DNA from: Myxococcales bacterium
GTDB taxonomy: Bacteria > Myxococcota_A > Polyangia > Palsa-1104
Assembly (NCBI GenBank): GCA_003170275.1
Contig: PNAM01000055.1
Location: 1 to 64,000 of the forward strand
Reading direction: 5' to 3'
DNA: 64,000 nucleotides
Below are positions 1 through 8,063 of the stretch, piece by piece; position 1 is the stretch's first letter, and each line of letters starts with the position of its first letter. The notes under the pieces are model-generated. The model searched no databases. It was not told the DNA's origin and saw only the letters and a list, made by a program, of their open reading frames with translations. The position numbers and the translations under genes are program-made.

Positions 1-1
1 C

Positions 2-70
2 GCGCGCCGCGGCCTGCTCGCCGCCAGCGCCGCCAAAAACAAACCCATCAAAAAGAAGCACCCCCGCTAA
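2..70 (+). CDS. C-terminal end of a gene entering from the left edge (partial)
   Basis: An open frame enters from the edge and stops at TAA 68-70. The visible tail is alanine-rich and then very basic, ending in three lysines followed by HPR. Basic tails like this occur on nucleic-acid-binding proteins, but 22 residues are too few to name a family. It is codirectional with mutS2 and ends 80 bases before it. It could be a chance frame. Confidence 0.3.
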   Translation, partial: ARRGLLAASAAKNKPIKKKHPR

Positions 71-73
71 CAC

Positions 74-102
74 TTACGACCCCGGGGTCCTTCTCCTATA
101 TT
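74..102 (+). promoter_or_regulatory. Possible promoter of mutS2
   Basis: TATATT at 97-102 is a 5/6 match to the -10 consensus and lies 17 bases after a weak TTACGA at 74-79. A 12-bp perfect palindrome (GACCCCGGGGTC, 78-89) sits inside the spacer and could be an operator or the stem of a terminator for the gene to the left. The predicted transcript would start near 109, leaving about 40 bases of leader. Confidence 0.3.
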
Positions 103-150
103 CCAAACGCTTGATTTCGAAACGTTTCTAAGCACGATCTGCAAACCCTC

Positions 151-2565
151 ATGGAAATCGATCCGAAGACCCGCAGCGATCTCGGCTGGGACGCCCTCCT
201 CGAGCACCTGGCCGAGCGCACCCGTTCGACACGCGGCGCAGCGCTCGCCCGTGCCATCACGCCGCTCCCCGACCTCGACGCCGCCCGCGCGCGACACGAC
301 GAGGTCACCGAGGCGCGCGCGCTGCGCGACACCGGCGACGCCTTGCCGCTCGACGGCGTGCGCGAGCTGGGCGAAGGGCTGCAGCGGGCGGCCAAGGGCG
401 GCGCGCTCGAGCCGCAGCTACTGCGCGACGTGGCCTCGACGCTGAACGCCGGCGCGCGCGTGCGCCGCCACCTGATCGAGCGCCCGGCCCGCGCCCCGCG
501 CCTGCTCGGCCGTGCCGCGCTGATCGCCGACCTCGACGACGTCTCCGGCCCCATCGACGACGCCTTCGAGCCCACCAGCGAGGCGCGCCTCTCCGATCGC
601 GCGTCGCCCGCGCTCGGCGGCCTGCGCCGGCACGCGCTCAAGGTGCGCGACGAGCTCGAGCGGCGCGTCGCCACGCTGCTCGACGCCGCGCACGTCAAGG
701 ACCACCTGCAGGATCGCTTCTCGACGCAGCGCGAGGACCGCTACGTCATCCCGGTGCGCATCGACGCGCGATCGAAGGTGCGCGGCATCGTGCACGGCAC
801 CTCGCAGTCGGGCCAGACGGTGTTCGTCGAGCCCGAGGAGATCGTCGACCTCAACAATCGCTTGAAGCTCGCCGAGCTCGAGGTGGCCGAGGAGGAGCGC
901 CGCATCCTGGCCGAGCTGTCGAGCCTGGTCGCCGAGGCGTTGCCGCGCATCCAGGTGAACCTGGAGGTGCTCGCGCAGCTCGATCTGATCGACGCCAGCG
1001 CGCGCCTCTCGCACGACCTGCGCGCCACGCCGCCCGAGCTGTCTGCACCAGGCGACGGCGCCGGCCCCCTCGATCTGCGCCACGCGCGCCATCCATTGAT
1101 GGTGCTCGCCGGCCGCACCTGCGTGCCGAACGACATCCTCGTGCAGCCCGGCCAGACCCTGGTGGTCTCGGGCCCCAACGCGGGCGGCAAGACCGTATCG
1201 CTCAAGACCGCCGGGCTGGCCGCGCTGATGGCGCGCACCGGCCTGCACATCCCGGCGCAGGAGGGCTCGCGCGTGCCGTTCTTCTCGCGCGTGCTGTCCG
1301 ATGTGGGCGACGATCAGAGCCTCGAGCGCAACCTGTCGACCTTCTCCGCGCACATCCTGCACCTGCGCGAGTTCCTCGACGCCGCGCAGCCCGGTGTGCT
1401 GGTGCTGCTCGACGAGGTCGCGGTCGGCACTGATCCCGAGCAGGGCGCGGCGCTGGCGCAGGCGGTGCTCGAGCAGCTCGCCACGCGCGGCGCGACCTGC
1501 GTGGTGACCACGCACTACGATCGGCTCAAGGCGTTGCCGGCGCGCGACCCGCGCTTTGCCAACGCGTCGGTCGGCTTCGACGTGGAGAAGCTGCAGCCCA
1601 CCTACGAGCTGCACCTGGGCGTGCCGGGCGCGTCGGGCGCGATCGTGGTGGCCCGCCGGCTCGGGCTCGACGCGGCGACCTGCGCGCGCGCGTCTTCGCT
1701 GGCCGGCGAGCGGCAGGTGGGGCTCGAGGAGCTGCTGCTGCACCTGCAAGGCGAGCGCAAGAAAGTGGCCGAGGTGCGCGCGCTGGTCGATCGCGAGCGC
1801 CAGGATGCGGAGAAGGCGCGCGCCGACGCCGAGCACAAGGCCGAGCGCGCGCAGGCGCAGCTCGAGCAGGCGCGCAAGGGCGCGCACGACGAAGCGGTCG
1901 AGACCCTGCGCAAGGCGCGCCTCGAGCTCGATCGCACGCGTACGGTGCTGCGCCGCGCGGCGAGCGGACAGGTCACGCCGGCGGAGATCTCGGGCGCGCG
2001 CAAGGAGATCGACGCCGCCGCGCAGAAGGTGCGCGAGGCCGCGCCTGCGCCGCCGCCGCCGCCCGGTCGCCCTGCGCGGCTCGAGGAGCTCAAGCCCGGC
2101 CGCGAGGTGTACGTCGCGCGCCTGGGCGGCCGCGCCAACGTGCTGCAGGCGCCCAAGGGAAACAAGGTGAACGTGCAGGCGGGCCCGCTCAAGCTCACCG
2201 TCGCGATCGACGAGGTGCGCATCGAGGACGGACGGCAACAGGCGCAGCCCTCGGCGCGCGCCACGCGCGGGCACAACGCGTTCGACGCCGACCAACCGAA
2301 GGCGGGCGGCTCGGTGCGCGGGCTCTACCCGTCGCTGAAGCTGGTCGGCGAACGCGTCGACGCGGCGATCGGCCTGGCGGAGAAGTTCCTCGACGACGCG
2401 CTGCGCTCGGGCCAGGAAGGCGTGCTGCTCATCCACGGCCACGGCACCGGCGCGCTGCGCGACCGGCTGCGCTCGCACCTGCGCGGGTTCCCCGGCGTCG
2501 GCGAGGTGCGGCCGGGCTCGCAGGACGAAGGCGGCGACGGCGTGACCGTGGTGACGCTCGCGTAG
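151..2565 (+). CDS. mutS2: MutS2 family DNA-binding ATPase / Smr-domain protein
   Basis: Full-length MutS2 (804 aa). This family acts on recombination intermediates or stalled ribosomes rather than mismatch repair, and it lacks the MutS mismatch-recognition domain. The N-terminal clamp/lever region is followed by the ABC ATPase core, with Walker A SGPNAGGKT near residue 340 and a Walker B ending LLDE near 420. A long charged coiled coil (about 530-630) follows, then a C-terminal Smr domain (about 725-804) with HGHGTG near 762. The usual LDLRG motif at the start of Smr reads LKLVG here, so the conserved Asp is missing and nuclease activity may be altered. ATG 151 fits the family N-terminus; no clear Shine-Dalgarno precedes it. 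Confidence 0.95.
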   Translation: MEIDPKTRSDLGWDALLEHLAERTRSTRGAALARAITPLPDLDAARARHDEVTEARALRDTGDALPLDGVRELGEGLQRAAKGGALEPQLLRDVASTLNAGARVRRHLIERPARAPRLLGRAALIADLDDVSGPIDDAFEPTSEARLSDRASPALGGLRRHALKVRDELERRVATLLDAAHVKDHLQDRFSTQREDRYVIPVRIDARSKVRGIVHGTSQSGQTVFVEPEEIVDLNNRLKLAELEVAEEERRILAELSSLVAEALPRIQVNLEVLAQLDLIDASARLSHDLRATPPELSAPGDGAGPLDLRHARHPLMVLAGRTCVPNDILVQPGQTLVVSGPNAGGKTVSLKTAGLAALMARTGLHIPAQEGSRVPFFSRVLSDVGDDQSLERNLSTFSAHILHLREFLDAAQPGVLVLLDEVAVGTDPEQGAALAQAVLEQLATRGATCVVTTHYDRLKALPARDPRFANASVGFDVEKLQPTYELHLGVPGASGAIVVARRLGLDAATCARASSLAGERQVGLEELLLHLQGERKKVAEVRALVDRERQDAEKARADAEHKAERAQAQLEQARKGAHDEAVETLRKARLELDRTRTVLRRAASGQVTPAEISGARKEIDAAAQKVREAAPAPPPPPGRPARLEELKPGREVYVARLGGRANVLQAPKGNKVNVQAGPLKLTVAIDEVRIEDGRQQAQPSARATRGHNAFDADQPKAGGSVRGLYPSLKLVGERVDAAIGLAEKFLDDALRSGQEGVLLIHGHGTGALRDRLRSHLRGFPGVGEVRPGSQDEGGDGVTVVTLA

Positions 2566-2579
2566 CGCGCGACCTTGCG

Positions 2580-3473
2580 CTACGCGACAGTGATCACGAT
2601 CGTGGTGCCGTCGAAGGTCGTCGAGAACGCCCGGATCGGGCGCGTCGCCGGTCCGACGAGCACCTTGCCGCCCAGATCGTACGTCGACCCGTGGCAGGGA
2701 CACTCGAGGTCCCCGCGGTTGCTCTGAAACGCGACCGTGCAGCCGGTGTGCGTGCAGCGCGCATCGAGCGCCACCACCGTCGCCGCGTCCTTGCGAATCA
2801 CCACGATCGGATCGCTGAAGCCCGCGATCTGCCCGCAGTCGAACACCACCGACCCGCCCGCATCCGCGAGCGCGGGGAAATCGGCGACGGCGAGCGTGAG
2901 CTTGCCGTTCAGCACGCTCCCGAGCGCGGTCGCCGCGTTGGCGCCGAGAAAGATGGTGAGGGTGTCGCCGTCCAGCTGAACGCTGTAGTTGCGCGGGCCC
3001 TGTACCGCCGGGGAGTGGATCACCTGCGTCGTGCAGATGCCCATGGCCGCGACCGCCTGGAAGCGCGAGCTGTGGCACGGGCACTCGACCAGCCCGTCCT
3101 TCTTCGAGTAGCCGAGCGGGCAGCCCGCGTGCGGACAGGCGGAGTCGAGCGCCGTGTATTCGGGGTCGGCGTCGACGATCGGCTGCCCGTCTTGATCGCG
3201 ATTGCTCGGGTTGTGGATCAAGAGCACGGCGGCGGTGGCGCTGAAGCTGTTGTTCGTCAGCCGCACGGTAATCGCGCCGCCCGCCGGCATCAGATCCGGG
3301 TAGCGCGTCCGATCGAGCGTGACGGTGCCGTCGGTGTCGTTCACCGCGGCGTCGATCAGCGGCGCCGGCTCGACGTCGTTGCCGCAGCCGACCACGATCA
3401 CGCCGGATGCCACCACCGCGCCGCCCGCCAGCGTGCCGCGCACGAACGCGCGCCTGGAGACGAACGGCTTCAT
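2580..3473 (-). CDS. Exported protein with two tandem Rieske [2Fe-2S] domains
   Basis: This 297-residue protein begins with an SRRAF twin-arginine-like motif (residues 6-10), then a hydrophobic stretch ending VVGCG, so it may be a Tat substrate and possibly a lipoprotein. It carries two complete Rieske cluster sites: CPHAGC near 113 with CPCH near 131, and CTHTGC near 239 with CPCH near 258. Each has the two Cys and two His ligands plus the extra disulfide cysteines. Two clusters in one short exported chain suggest an electron-transfer wire; the partner is unknown. Its ATG overlaps the stop of the upstream SCP2-like gene (TAATG), so translation is probably coupled. Confidence 0.88.
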   Translation of the reverse strand: MKPFVSRRAFVRGTLAGGAVVASGVIVVGCGNDVEPAPLIDAAVNDTDGTVTLDRTRYPDLMPAGGAITVRLTNNSFSATAAVLLIHNPSNRDQDGQPIVDADPEYTALDSACPHAGCPLGYSKKDGLVECPCHSSRFQAVAAMGICTTQVIHSPAVQGPRNYSVQLDGDTLTIFLGANAATALGSVLNGKLTLAVADFPALADAGGSVVFDCGQIAGFSDPIVVIRKDAATVVALDARCTHTGCTVAFQSNRGDLECPCHGSTYDLGGKVLVGPATRPIRAFSTTFDGTTIVITVA

Positions 3474-4096
3474 TAATTACCGGTGAAACGCGGCAGCATG
3501 GCCATCCCGAGCTGCATGGCCAGCGAGGTGTCGCCCTTGAGCTGGATCTTCCCCGAGAAGTACGCCTCGGGCGGCGCCAGCTTGCGCGCCAGCATCTTCG
3601 CGTAGGTCTCCGCGTCGACGCCGATGGTCGCGTCCGGCTGCGCCGCCTCGGCCTGCGCGCCGAACTTCACCTGCATCCACCAGGTGCGCCCGTGGTAGCC
3701 GGTGACCTCGAAGCGCACCGTCCCCTTGACCGCCGACATCACCTGACGCGACGCCGGATCGACGAACAGTACGTCGAGCGGCGAGGCCTGCGGCGGCGCC
3801 AGATCGATCGCGCCCTCCTCGCCCACCGCCACCGCGCGCCAATCGTCGACGGTCTGGCGCATGGTCACCAGCGGATCCGGCCCGGGCTGCCCCGGCTGGC
3901 GCACGCTGAGCACGCCGTCCTTGACGTCGAGGATCCAGTGCCCGCCGCCCTCGCCGACCAGGTTCACCGCGACGGTGATGTCGCTCGCCGCCCGCTTGCC
4001 CGGGCCGAACTCGGAGCCGAACTCGCGCGGCAGCCACTCGGTGAAGAAGCGCGGCGCATCGATGTCACGCGGCGGACGATTGGGGGGCGGGTTCAT
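3473..4096 (-). CDS. SCP2 (sterol carrier protein)-like lipid-binding protein
   Basis: A 207-residue protein with the layout of a bacterial SCP2 sterol-transfer domain: an amphipathic N-terminal half, then a C-terminal segment of the form FSGKIQLKGDTSLAMQLG, which matches the family's 'G.....GD......L' end. Such proteins bind hydrophobic ligands in a cytoplasmic pocket. No signal peptide is seen. A strong AGGAGGA at 4101-4107 precedes ATG 4096. It is the middle gene of a three-gene operon (lipoprotein, this gene, double Rieske); only 18 bases separate it from the upstream stop, and its own stop overlaps the Rieske start. Confidence 0.75.
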   Translation of the reverse strand: MNPPPNRPPRDIDAPRFFTEWLPREFGSEFGPGKRAASDITVAVNLVGEGGGHWILDVKDGVLSVRQPGQPGPDPLVTMRQTVDDWRAVAVGEEGAIDLAPPQASPLDVLFVDPASRQVMSAVKGTVRFEVTGYHGRTWWMQVKFGAQAEAAQPDATIGVDAETYAKMLARKLAPPEAYFSGKIQLKGDTSLAMQLGMAMLPRFTGN

Positions 4097-4114
4097 CGGG
4101 TCCTCCTGAGCGGG

Positions 4115-5005
4115 TCACTTGCTTCCTTGGTTGGCGTCTACCAGGGTCCATTCGGCGTGCACGTGCTGCTTGACCGAGAGCTGCGTGGGCGGCGTGCCGA
4201 CCTGTTGATCGACCAGCACGTCCGAGTCGACCACGCTGCCGATCAGGCGCCCCGTCTCCACCTCGAGCCGGTACTCGCCCGAGCTCTTACCAGTCATCGT
4301 GCGCCCGCCCGAGGCGCCCTTGCCCTCGACGGTGCCGCGGCAGGTGATCACCGCCACGCCGCCGCCCTTGCGGGCCAGCGTGTACTCGTACGAGACCAGG
4401 CCGGTGAAGCCGGTCGACGGCGGCAACAGGGTCTCCACCTTCCAGCCGCCGCCGACGACGGTGGGCTGCTCGGGCAACAGGTTGCCGCGCTGCGACGAGT
4501 AGAGCGCGTTGAGCATGGCGCGCGCGGTGCCTTCCTCGAGCGGCGGGTGCAGGCCCGACAAGAGCAGCGCGGTCACCTCGCCGCGCGGCGCGCGTTGAAA
4601 GCGGATCTTGAGGTCGTCGAGCGCCAGCGCGAAATCGTCGACCAGCTTCTGGTTGCCGCCCTCGGACACCTTGCCGACCGCGTCGACCAGCCGCGCCGAG
4701 AAGCTGGCGGTCCCATCGGCGGCGAGCTGCTCCACCCGCTCCTCGTCGGCGAACTCGAACGCCAGCGAGAGGTGCTGCGGCGGACCCGCTTCGGCGCCGG
4801 CCTTGGTGCGCGTCTGGTCCTGGTCGATGGTCAGCTTGACCCTGGCGTGGGGCTCGTCGCCCGCCGTCGCGCGGAAGCGCAGCGTCTCGCCCGGAGGCGG
4901 CGGCGCCGTCGGTGGCGGTGCCGGAGGTGGCGGCGGCGGCGGCTTGTGGGCGCACCCCGCGGCAAGTGCAAAGGCCAACCAGCCGCAGAGCATCCGCGCA
5001 CGCAT
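4115..5005 (-). CDS. Lipoprotein with proline-rich tether, function unknown
   Basis: The start at 5005 gives a basic N-terminus, a hydrophobic stretch and a lipobox ending AAGC, followed by a proline-rich spacer (runs of P between about 21 and 40). The remaining 250 residues look beta-rich, with repeated phrases about 'RFRATAGDEP', 'LSLAFEF' and 'GEYRLEVETGRLIGS'. This resembles the periplasmic or outer-membrane lipoproteins related to DUF6263, but I am not certain of the family. It is the first gene of the operon with the SCP2-like and double-Rieske genes. A start at 5038 would add 11 polar residues before the signal peptide and is less likely. Confidence 0.7.
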   Translation of the reverse strand: MRARMLCGWLAFALAAGCAHKPPPPPPPAPPPTAPPPPGETLRFRATAGDEPHARVKLTIDQDQTRTKAGAEAGPPQHLSLAFEFADEERVEQLAADGTASFSARLVDAVGKVSEGGNQKLVDDFALALDDLKIRFQRAPRGEVTALLLSGLHPPLEEGTARAMLNALYSSQRGNLLPEQPTVVGGGWKVETLLPPSTGFTGLVSYEYTLARKGGGVAVITCRGTVEGKGASGGRTMTGKSSGEYRLEVETGRLIGSVVDSDVLVDQQVGTPPTQLSVKQHVHAEWTLVDANQGSK

Positions 5006-5054
5006 ATGCCGACGACGGTAATGGGCGACGGTGGTCAATGCAACCCGATTGTGC

Positions 5055-5060
5055 TATCGA
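5055..5060 (+). promoter_or_regulatory. Extended -10 (TGCTATCGA) of ychF
   Basis: TATCGA at 5055-5060 is preceded by TGC and lies nine bases before the ychF ATG. No Shine-Dalgarno is visible in the gap. It fits the short-leader or leaderless pattern seen elsewhere in this window. Confidence 0.4.
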
Positions 5061-5069
5061 ATCGCGCCA

Positions 5070-6182
5070 ATGGGTTTTGCATGCGGCATCGTCGGTCTGC
5101 CGAACGTCGGCAAGTCCACTCTGTTCAACGCGCTCTCCGCCACGCAGCAGGCGGAGGCCGCGAACTATCCGTTCTGCACCATCGAGCCGAACATCGGCGT
5201 GGTGTCGGTCGCCGACCCGCGCGTCGACGAGCTGGCGCGCGTGATCAAGCCGAAGAAGATCGTCCCGACCACGCTCCAGTTCGTCGACATCGCCGGGCTG
5301 GTGCGCGGCGCGTCCAAGGGCGAAGGCCTCGGCAACCAGTTCCTCGCCAACATCCGCGAGGTCGACGCGATCGCGCACGTGGTGCGCTGCTTCGAGGACG
5401 AGAACGTGGTCCACGTCGAGGGGCGCATCAACCCGGCGAGCGACATCGCCACCATCGACACCGAGCTCGGCTTGAAGGATCTCGAGCAGGTCGAGAAGCG
5501 CGGGCTCAAGGCCCAAAAGGCGATGAAGGGCCCCGAGGCCAAGACCGAAAAGCCGATCTTCGACGTGTGCCAGAAGCTGCTCAAGGCGCTCAACGACGGC
5601 ATGCCAGTGCGTTCGCTCACGCTCGACGACGACGAGCGGCTGATCGTGCGCGACCTGCAGCTGCTCACCTCCAAGAAGGTGTTCTACGTCGCCAACGTCG
5701 CCGAGAAGCAACTCGCCGACGCGGCGGCCGGCAAGGACGCGCACGTCAACGCGCTCAAGGCGGTGGCCGCCAGGGAAGGCGCGCCGGTGGTGGTGATCAG
5801 CGCCGCCGCCGAGGCCGAGATCTCCACGCTCGACAAGGCCGAGCAGCCGGAGTTCCTCGCCTCGCTCGGTCTCGACGAGCCCGGGCTGAACAAAGTGGTG
5901 CGCACCGGCTACGATCTGCTCGGCCTGATCACCTACTTCACCGCCGGCGAGACCGAGGTGCGCGCCTGGACCATCAAGCGCGGCACCAAGGCGCCGCAGG
6001 CCGCGGGCGTGATCCACACCGACTTCGAGAAGGGCTTCATCAAGGCCGAGATCATCTGGTGGGAGGATCTGGTCAAGCTCGGCTCCGAGGCCGCCTGCCG
6101 CGCCGCCGCCAAGCTCTCCATCGAAGGGAAGGACTACGTCATGCGCGACGGCGATACCGTGCACTTCCGCTTCAACGTCTGA
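5070..6182 (+). CDS. ychF: Ribosome-binding ATPase YchF (Obg family)
   Basis: YchF is an Obg-family P-loop protein that prefers ATP, binds ribosomes and takes part in stress and redox responses. The start at 5070 gives the family N-terminus directly, with the P-loop GLPNVGKST at residues 8-16. The YchF-typical DIAGLVRGASKGEGLGNQFL follows near 74, and the C-terminal TGS-like domain ends in RDGDTVHFRFNV. The length of 370 residues is usual. It is divergent from the lipoprotein/SCP2/Rieske operon with 64 bases between starts. Confidence 0.97.
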   Translation: MGFACGIVGLPNVGKSTLFNALSATQQAEAANYPFCTIEPNIGVVSVADPRVDELARVIKPKKIVPTTLQFVDIAGLVRGASKGEGLGNQFLANIREVDAIAHVVRCFEDENVVHVEGRINPASDIATIDTELGLKDLEQVEKRGLKAQKAMKGPEAKTEKPIFDVCQKLLKALNDGMPVRSLTLDDDERLIVRDLQLLTSKKVFYVANVAEKQLADAAAGKDAHVNALKAVAAREGAPVVVISAAAEAEISTLDKAEQPEFLASLGLDEPGLNKVVRTGYDLLGLITYFTAGETEVRAWTIKRGTKAPQAAGVIHTDFEKGFIKAEIIWWEDLVKLGSEAACRAAAKLSIEGKDYVMRDGDTVHFRFNV

Positions 6183-6217
6183 CCTAAAGTCCCGGCGCGC
6201 GGCGCCGATGACCTGGC

Positions 6218-6607
6218 ATGACCGCTCCCCGCCCTTGCGTCCTGCTCGTCGAGGACGACCTGCACTTGAGCCGCAGCCTGGACCGCGTGCTGAAGTGCGA
6301 GATGGACCTGTTCCTGGTCAAGAACGGCCTCGAGGCGCTGCAGGTGGTGGTCTCGGGCGCGCGCTTCGGCGTGATCCTGAGCGATCTGAAGATGCCGGTG
6401 ATGAGCGGCATCCAGCTGTTCCACGAGCTCGAGCAGGTCGCGCCCGATCAGGCCGATCGCATGATCTTCATCACCGGCGACTCGCTCACCCCCACCGCGG
6501 CGCGCTTCCTCGCCGGCGTGACCAACCTGTGGCTCGAGAAGCCCTTCAGCCCCGCCACCCTGCGTGGCATGATCCGCCGGCAGCTCCAGGAGCGACGCGC
6601 CGCGTGA
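6218..6607 (+). CDS. Single-domain response regulator (receiver only)
   Basis: A 129-residue CheY-like receiver. The acidic pair is at LLVEDD, the phospho-acceptor Asp is in ILSDLKMP, the Thr switch is in FITGD and the Lys is in LEKPF. No output domain follows, so it must act through protein contact or as a phosphate shuttle. No kinase is adjacent. It lies 35 bases after ychF and 18 before gluQ, so it may be cotranscribed with gluQ, although a functional link is not obvious. Confidence 0.88.
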   Translation: MTAPRPCVLLVEDDLHLSRSLDRVLKCEMDLFLVKNGLEALQVVVSGARFGVILSDLKMPVMSGIQLFHELEQVAPDQADRMIFITGDSLTPTAARFLAGVTNLWLEKPFSPATLRGMIRRQLQERRAA

Positions 6608-6625
6608 TGTGCTACTCGTAGGCCC

Positions 6626-7540
6626 GTGAGGGGCCGCTTCGCGCCATCGCCGTCGGGCGATCTGCACCTGGGGGGCGCGCGCACCGCGCTGGTCGCCTGG
6701 CTGCAGGTGCGGGCGGCCGGCGGCGCGTTCGTGCTGCGCGTCGAAGATCTCGACCAGCCACGCACGGTGCCGGGCGCCGAAGCGCGCATCCTCGAGGATC
6801 TGCGCTGGCTCGGGCTCGATTGGGACGACGGCCCGTATCGCCAGTCCGAGCGGATGGCGCGCTACGACGACGCGATCGCGCGGCTGCTTTCTGCCGGGCA
6901 GGCGTTCGAATGCTTCTGCTCGCGCGCCGAGGTGCAGCGCGCCTCGCGGGCGCCGCACGGGCCGGCCGACGACGGGCCGCGCTACCCCGGCACTTGCCGC
7001 GACCTCGATCGCGCGCAGGCCGACGAGCGCCGTCGCACGCGTTCGCCGTCGGTGCGCCTGCGCGTGGAGCCGGGCGTGCGGGTGTGGACCGACGGCGTTC
7101 ACGGGGAACGCAGCGACGACGTCGCGGCCGCGGTCGGCGACTTCGTGCTGCGCCGCGCCGACGGCATCCCCGCCTATCAGCTCGCCGTGGTGGTCGACGA
7201 CGCCGCCATGCACATCAGCGACGTGGTGCGCGGCGACGATCTGCTCTCCTCGACGGCGCGCCAGCTGCTGCTCTACGACGCGCTCGGCCTCGCCGCGCCG
7301 CGCTTCGCACACGTGCCGCTGGTCCTCGGCCCCGACGGCGCGCGCCTGTCCAAGCGCCACGGCGACATCGGCGTGCGCGTGCTGCGCGATCGCGGCACCA
7401 GCGCCGGGCACGCGCTGTCCCGCCTGGCCACCACGCTCGGCCTGTGCACACCCGACGAACGCCCGACCGCGCGCGAGCTGATCGCCCGCTTCTCCCTCGG
7501 CGCCCTACCGAAGCGCTCCACCACCCTGCACGTGCTCTAG
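6626..7540 (+). CDS. gluQ: Glutamyl-Q tRNA(Asp) synthetase
   Basis: A class I synthetase fragment that activates glutamate and attaches it to queuosine in the anticodon of tRNA-Asp. At 304 residues it has the catalytic domain only and no anticodon-binding domain, as expected. The HIGH-like signature lies in FAPSPSGDLHLGGAR, the zinc site in CFCSRAE plus YPGTC, and the KMSKS equivalent is RLSKRHGD near 238. The start is GTG 6626. Its TAG shares four bases (CTAG, 7537-7540) with the stop of the convergent cyclic-nucleotide-binding gene. Confidence 0.93.
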   Translation: MRGRFAPSPSGDLHLGGARTALVAWLQVRAAGGAFVLRVEDLDQPRTVPGAEARILEDLRWLGLDWDDGPYRQSERMARYDDAIARLLSAGQAFECFCSRAEVQRASRAPHGPADDGPRYPGTCRDLDRAQADERRRTRSPSVRLRVEPGVRVWTDGVHGERSDDVAAAVGDFVLRRADGIPAYQLAVVVDDAAMHISDVVRGDDLLSSTARQLLLYDALGLAAPRFAHVPLVLGPDGARLSKRHGDIGVRVLRDRGTSAGHALSRLATTLGLCTPDERPTARELIARFSLGALPKRSTTLHVL

Positions 7541-8022
7541 ACGAGCGAGCCGGCGAGAAACGCGGACAGCTCCTTGACCGAGCCGACCAGCTGGTTGGCC
7601 TGGCGCAGCCGTGCGGACAGCACGCGCACGATGGTGACCAACACCGAGGTCATGGCCGCCGGATCGTCCTGCAACAGGTTCGCCATGGCGAACTGCGGCA
7701 CGCGGAACACCTCGGTCATCTCCGCCGCGCGGACCGTCGCCGAGCGCAGCGCGGGCTCGATCAGCGACATCTCGCCGAAGAACTCGGGCGCCTGCAACGT
7801 CGCCAGCGGCAGGCCGGTCGCGTTGGCCGTCGCGTACACGCGCGCCGAGCCCGACACGATCAAGTAGAACGAGTCGCCGAGCGTGCCCGCGACGACGATG
7901 TCCTCGTCGGGCTTGAACAGCTCGAGCTCGCCCGCGCGCCCGAAGCGCAGGAGCTGCTCGTCGGTCATGCGCGCGAGCAGCGGATGCTGCCGCAGCAGCT
8001 CTACGTTGGTTGTTCCCCCCAC
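7537..8022 (-). CDS. Cyclic nucleotide-binding domain protein
   Basis: A 161-residue single CRP-type sensor domain. The phosphate-binding cassette region reads FFGEMSLIE followed by RSATVRA, the typical 'GE.......R.A' layout, so a cyclic nucleotide may bind. No helix-turn-helix follows; the C-terminus is a helix that may dimerise or bind a partner. The start is GTG 8022. It is divergent from sppA with 41 bases between starts. Confidence 0.88.
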   Translation of the reverse strand: MGGTTNVELLRQHPLLARMTDEQLLRFGRAGELELFKPDEDIVVAGTLGDSFYLIVSGSARVYATANATGLPLATLQAPEFFGEMSLIEPALRSATVRAAEMTEVFRVPQFAMANLLQDDPAAMTSVLVTIVRVLSARLRQANQLVGSVKELSAFLAGSLV

Positions 8023-8029
8023 GACGGAG

Positions 8030-8035
8030 ATTTTA
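8030..8035 (-). promoter_or_regulatory. Extended -10 (TGGTAAAAT) of the cyclic-nucleotide-binding gene
   Basis: On the minus strand TAAAAT, a 5/6 match to consensus and preceded by TGG, lies seven bases before GTG 8022. There is no ribosome-binding site in the gap, so a leaderless transcript is likely. Confidence 0.5.
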
Positions 8036-8063
8036 CCACCAAAGCGGTCTATTCTCCTGCCCG

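Noticed and set aside
418-3084. Long open frames antisense to mutS2, the SIR2-like gene (35028-39029) and carB (44604-48668), some over 1000 codons
   Set aside because: In such GC-rich DNA the opposite strand rarely meets stop codons. Their products are low-complexity Arg/Ala/Leu mixtures with no recognisable domain, while the other strand codes clear families.
5006-5038. Longer start for the lipoprotein at 4115
   Set aside because: It would place polar residues in front of the signal peptide; ATG 5005 gives a normal lipoprotein N-terminus.
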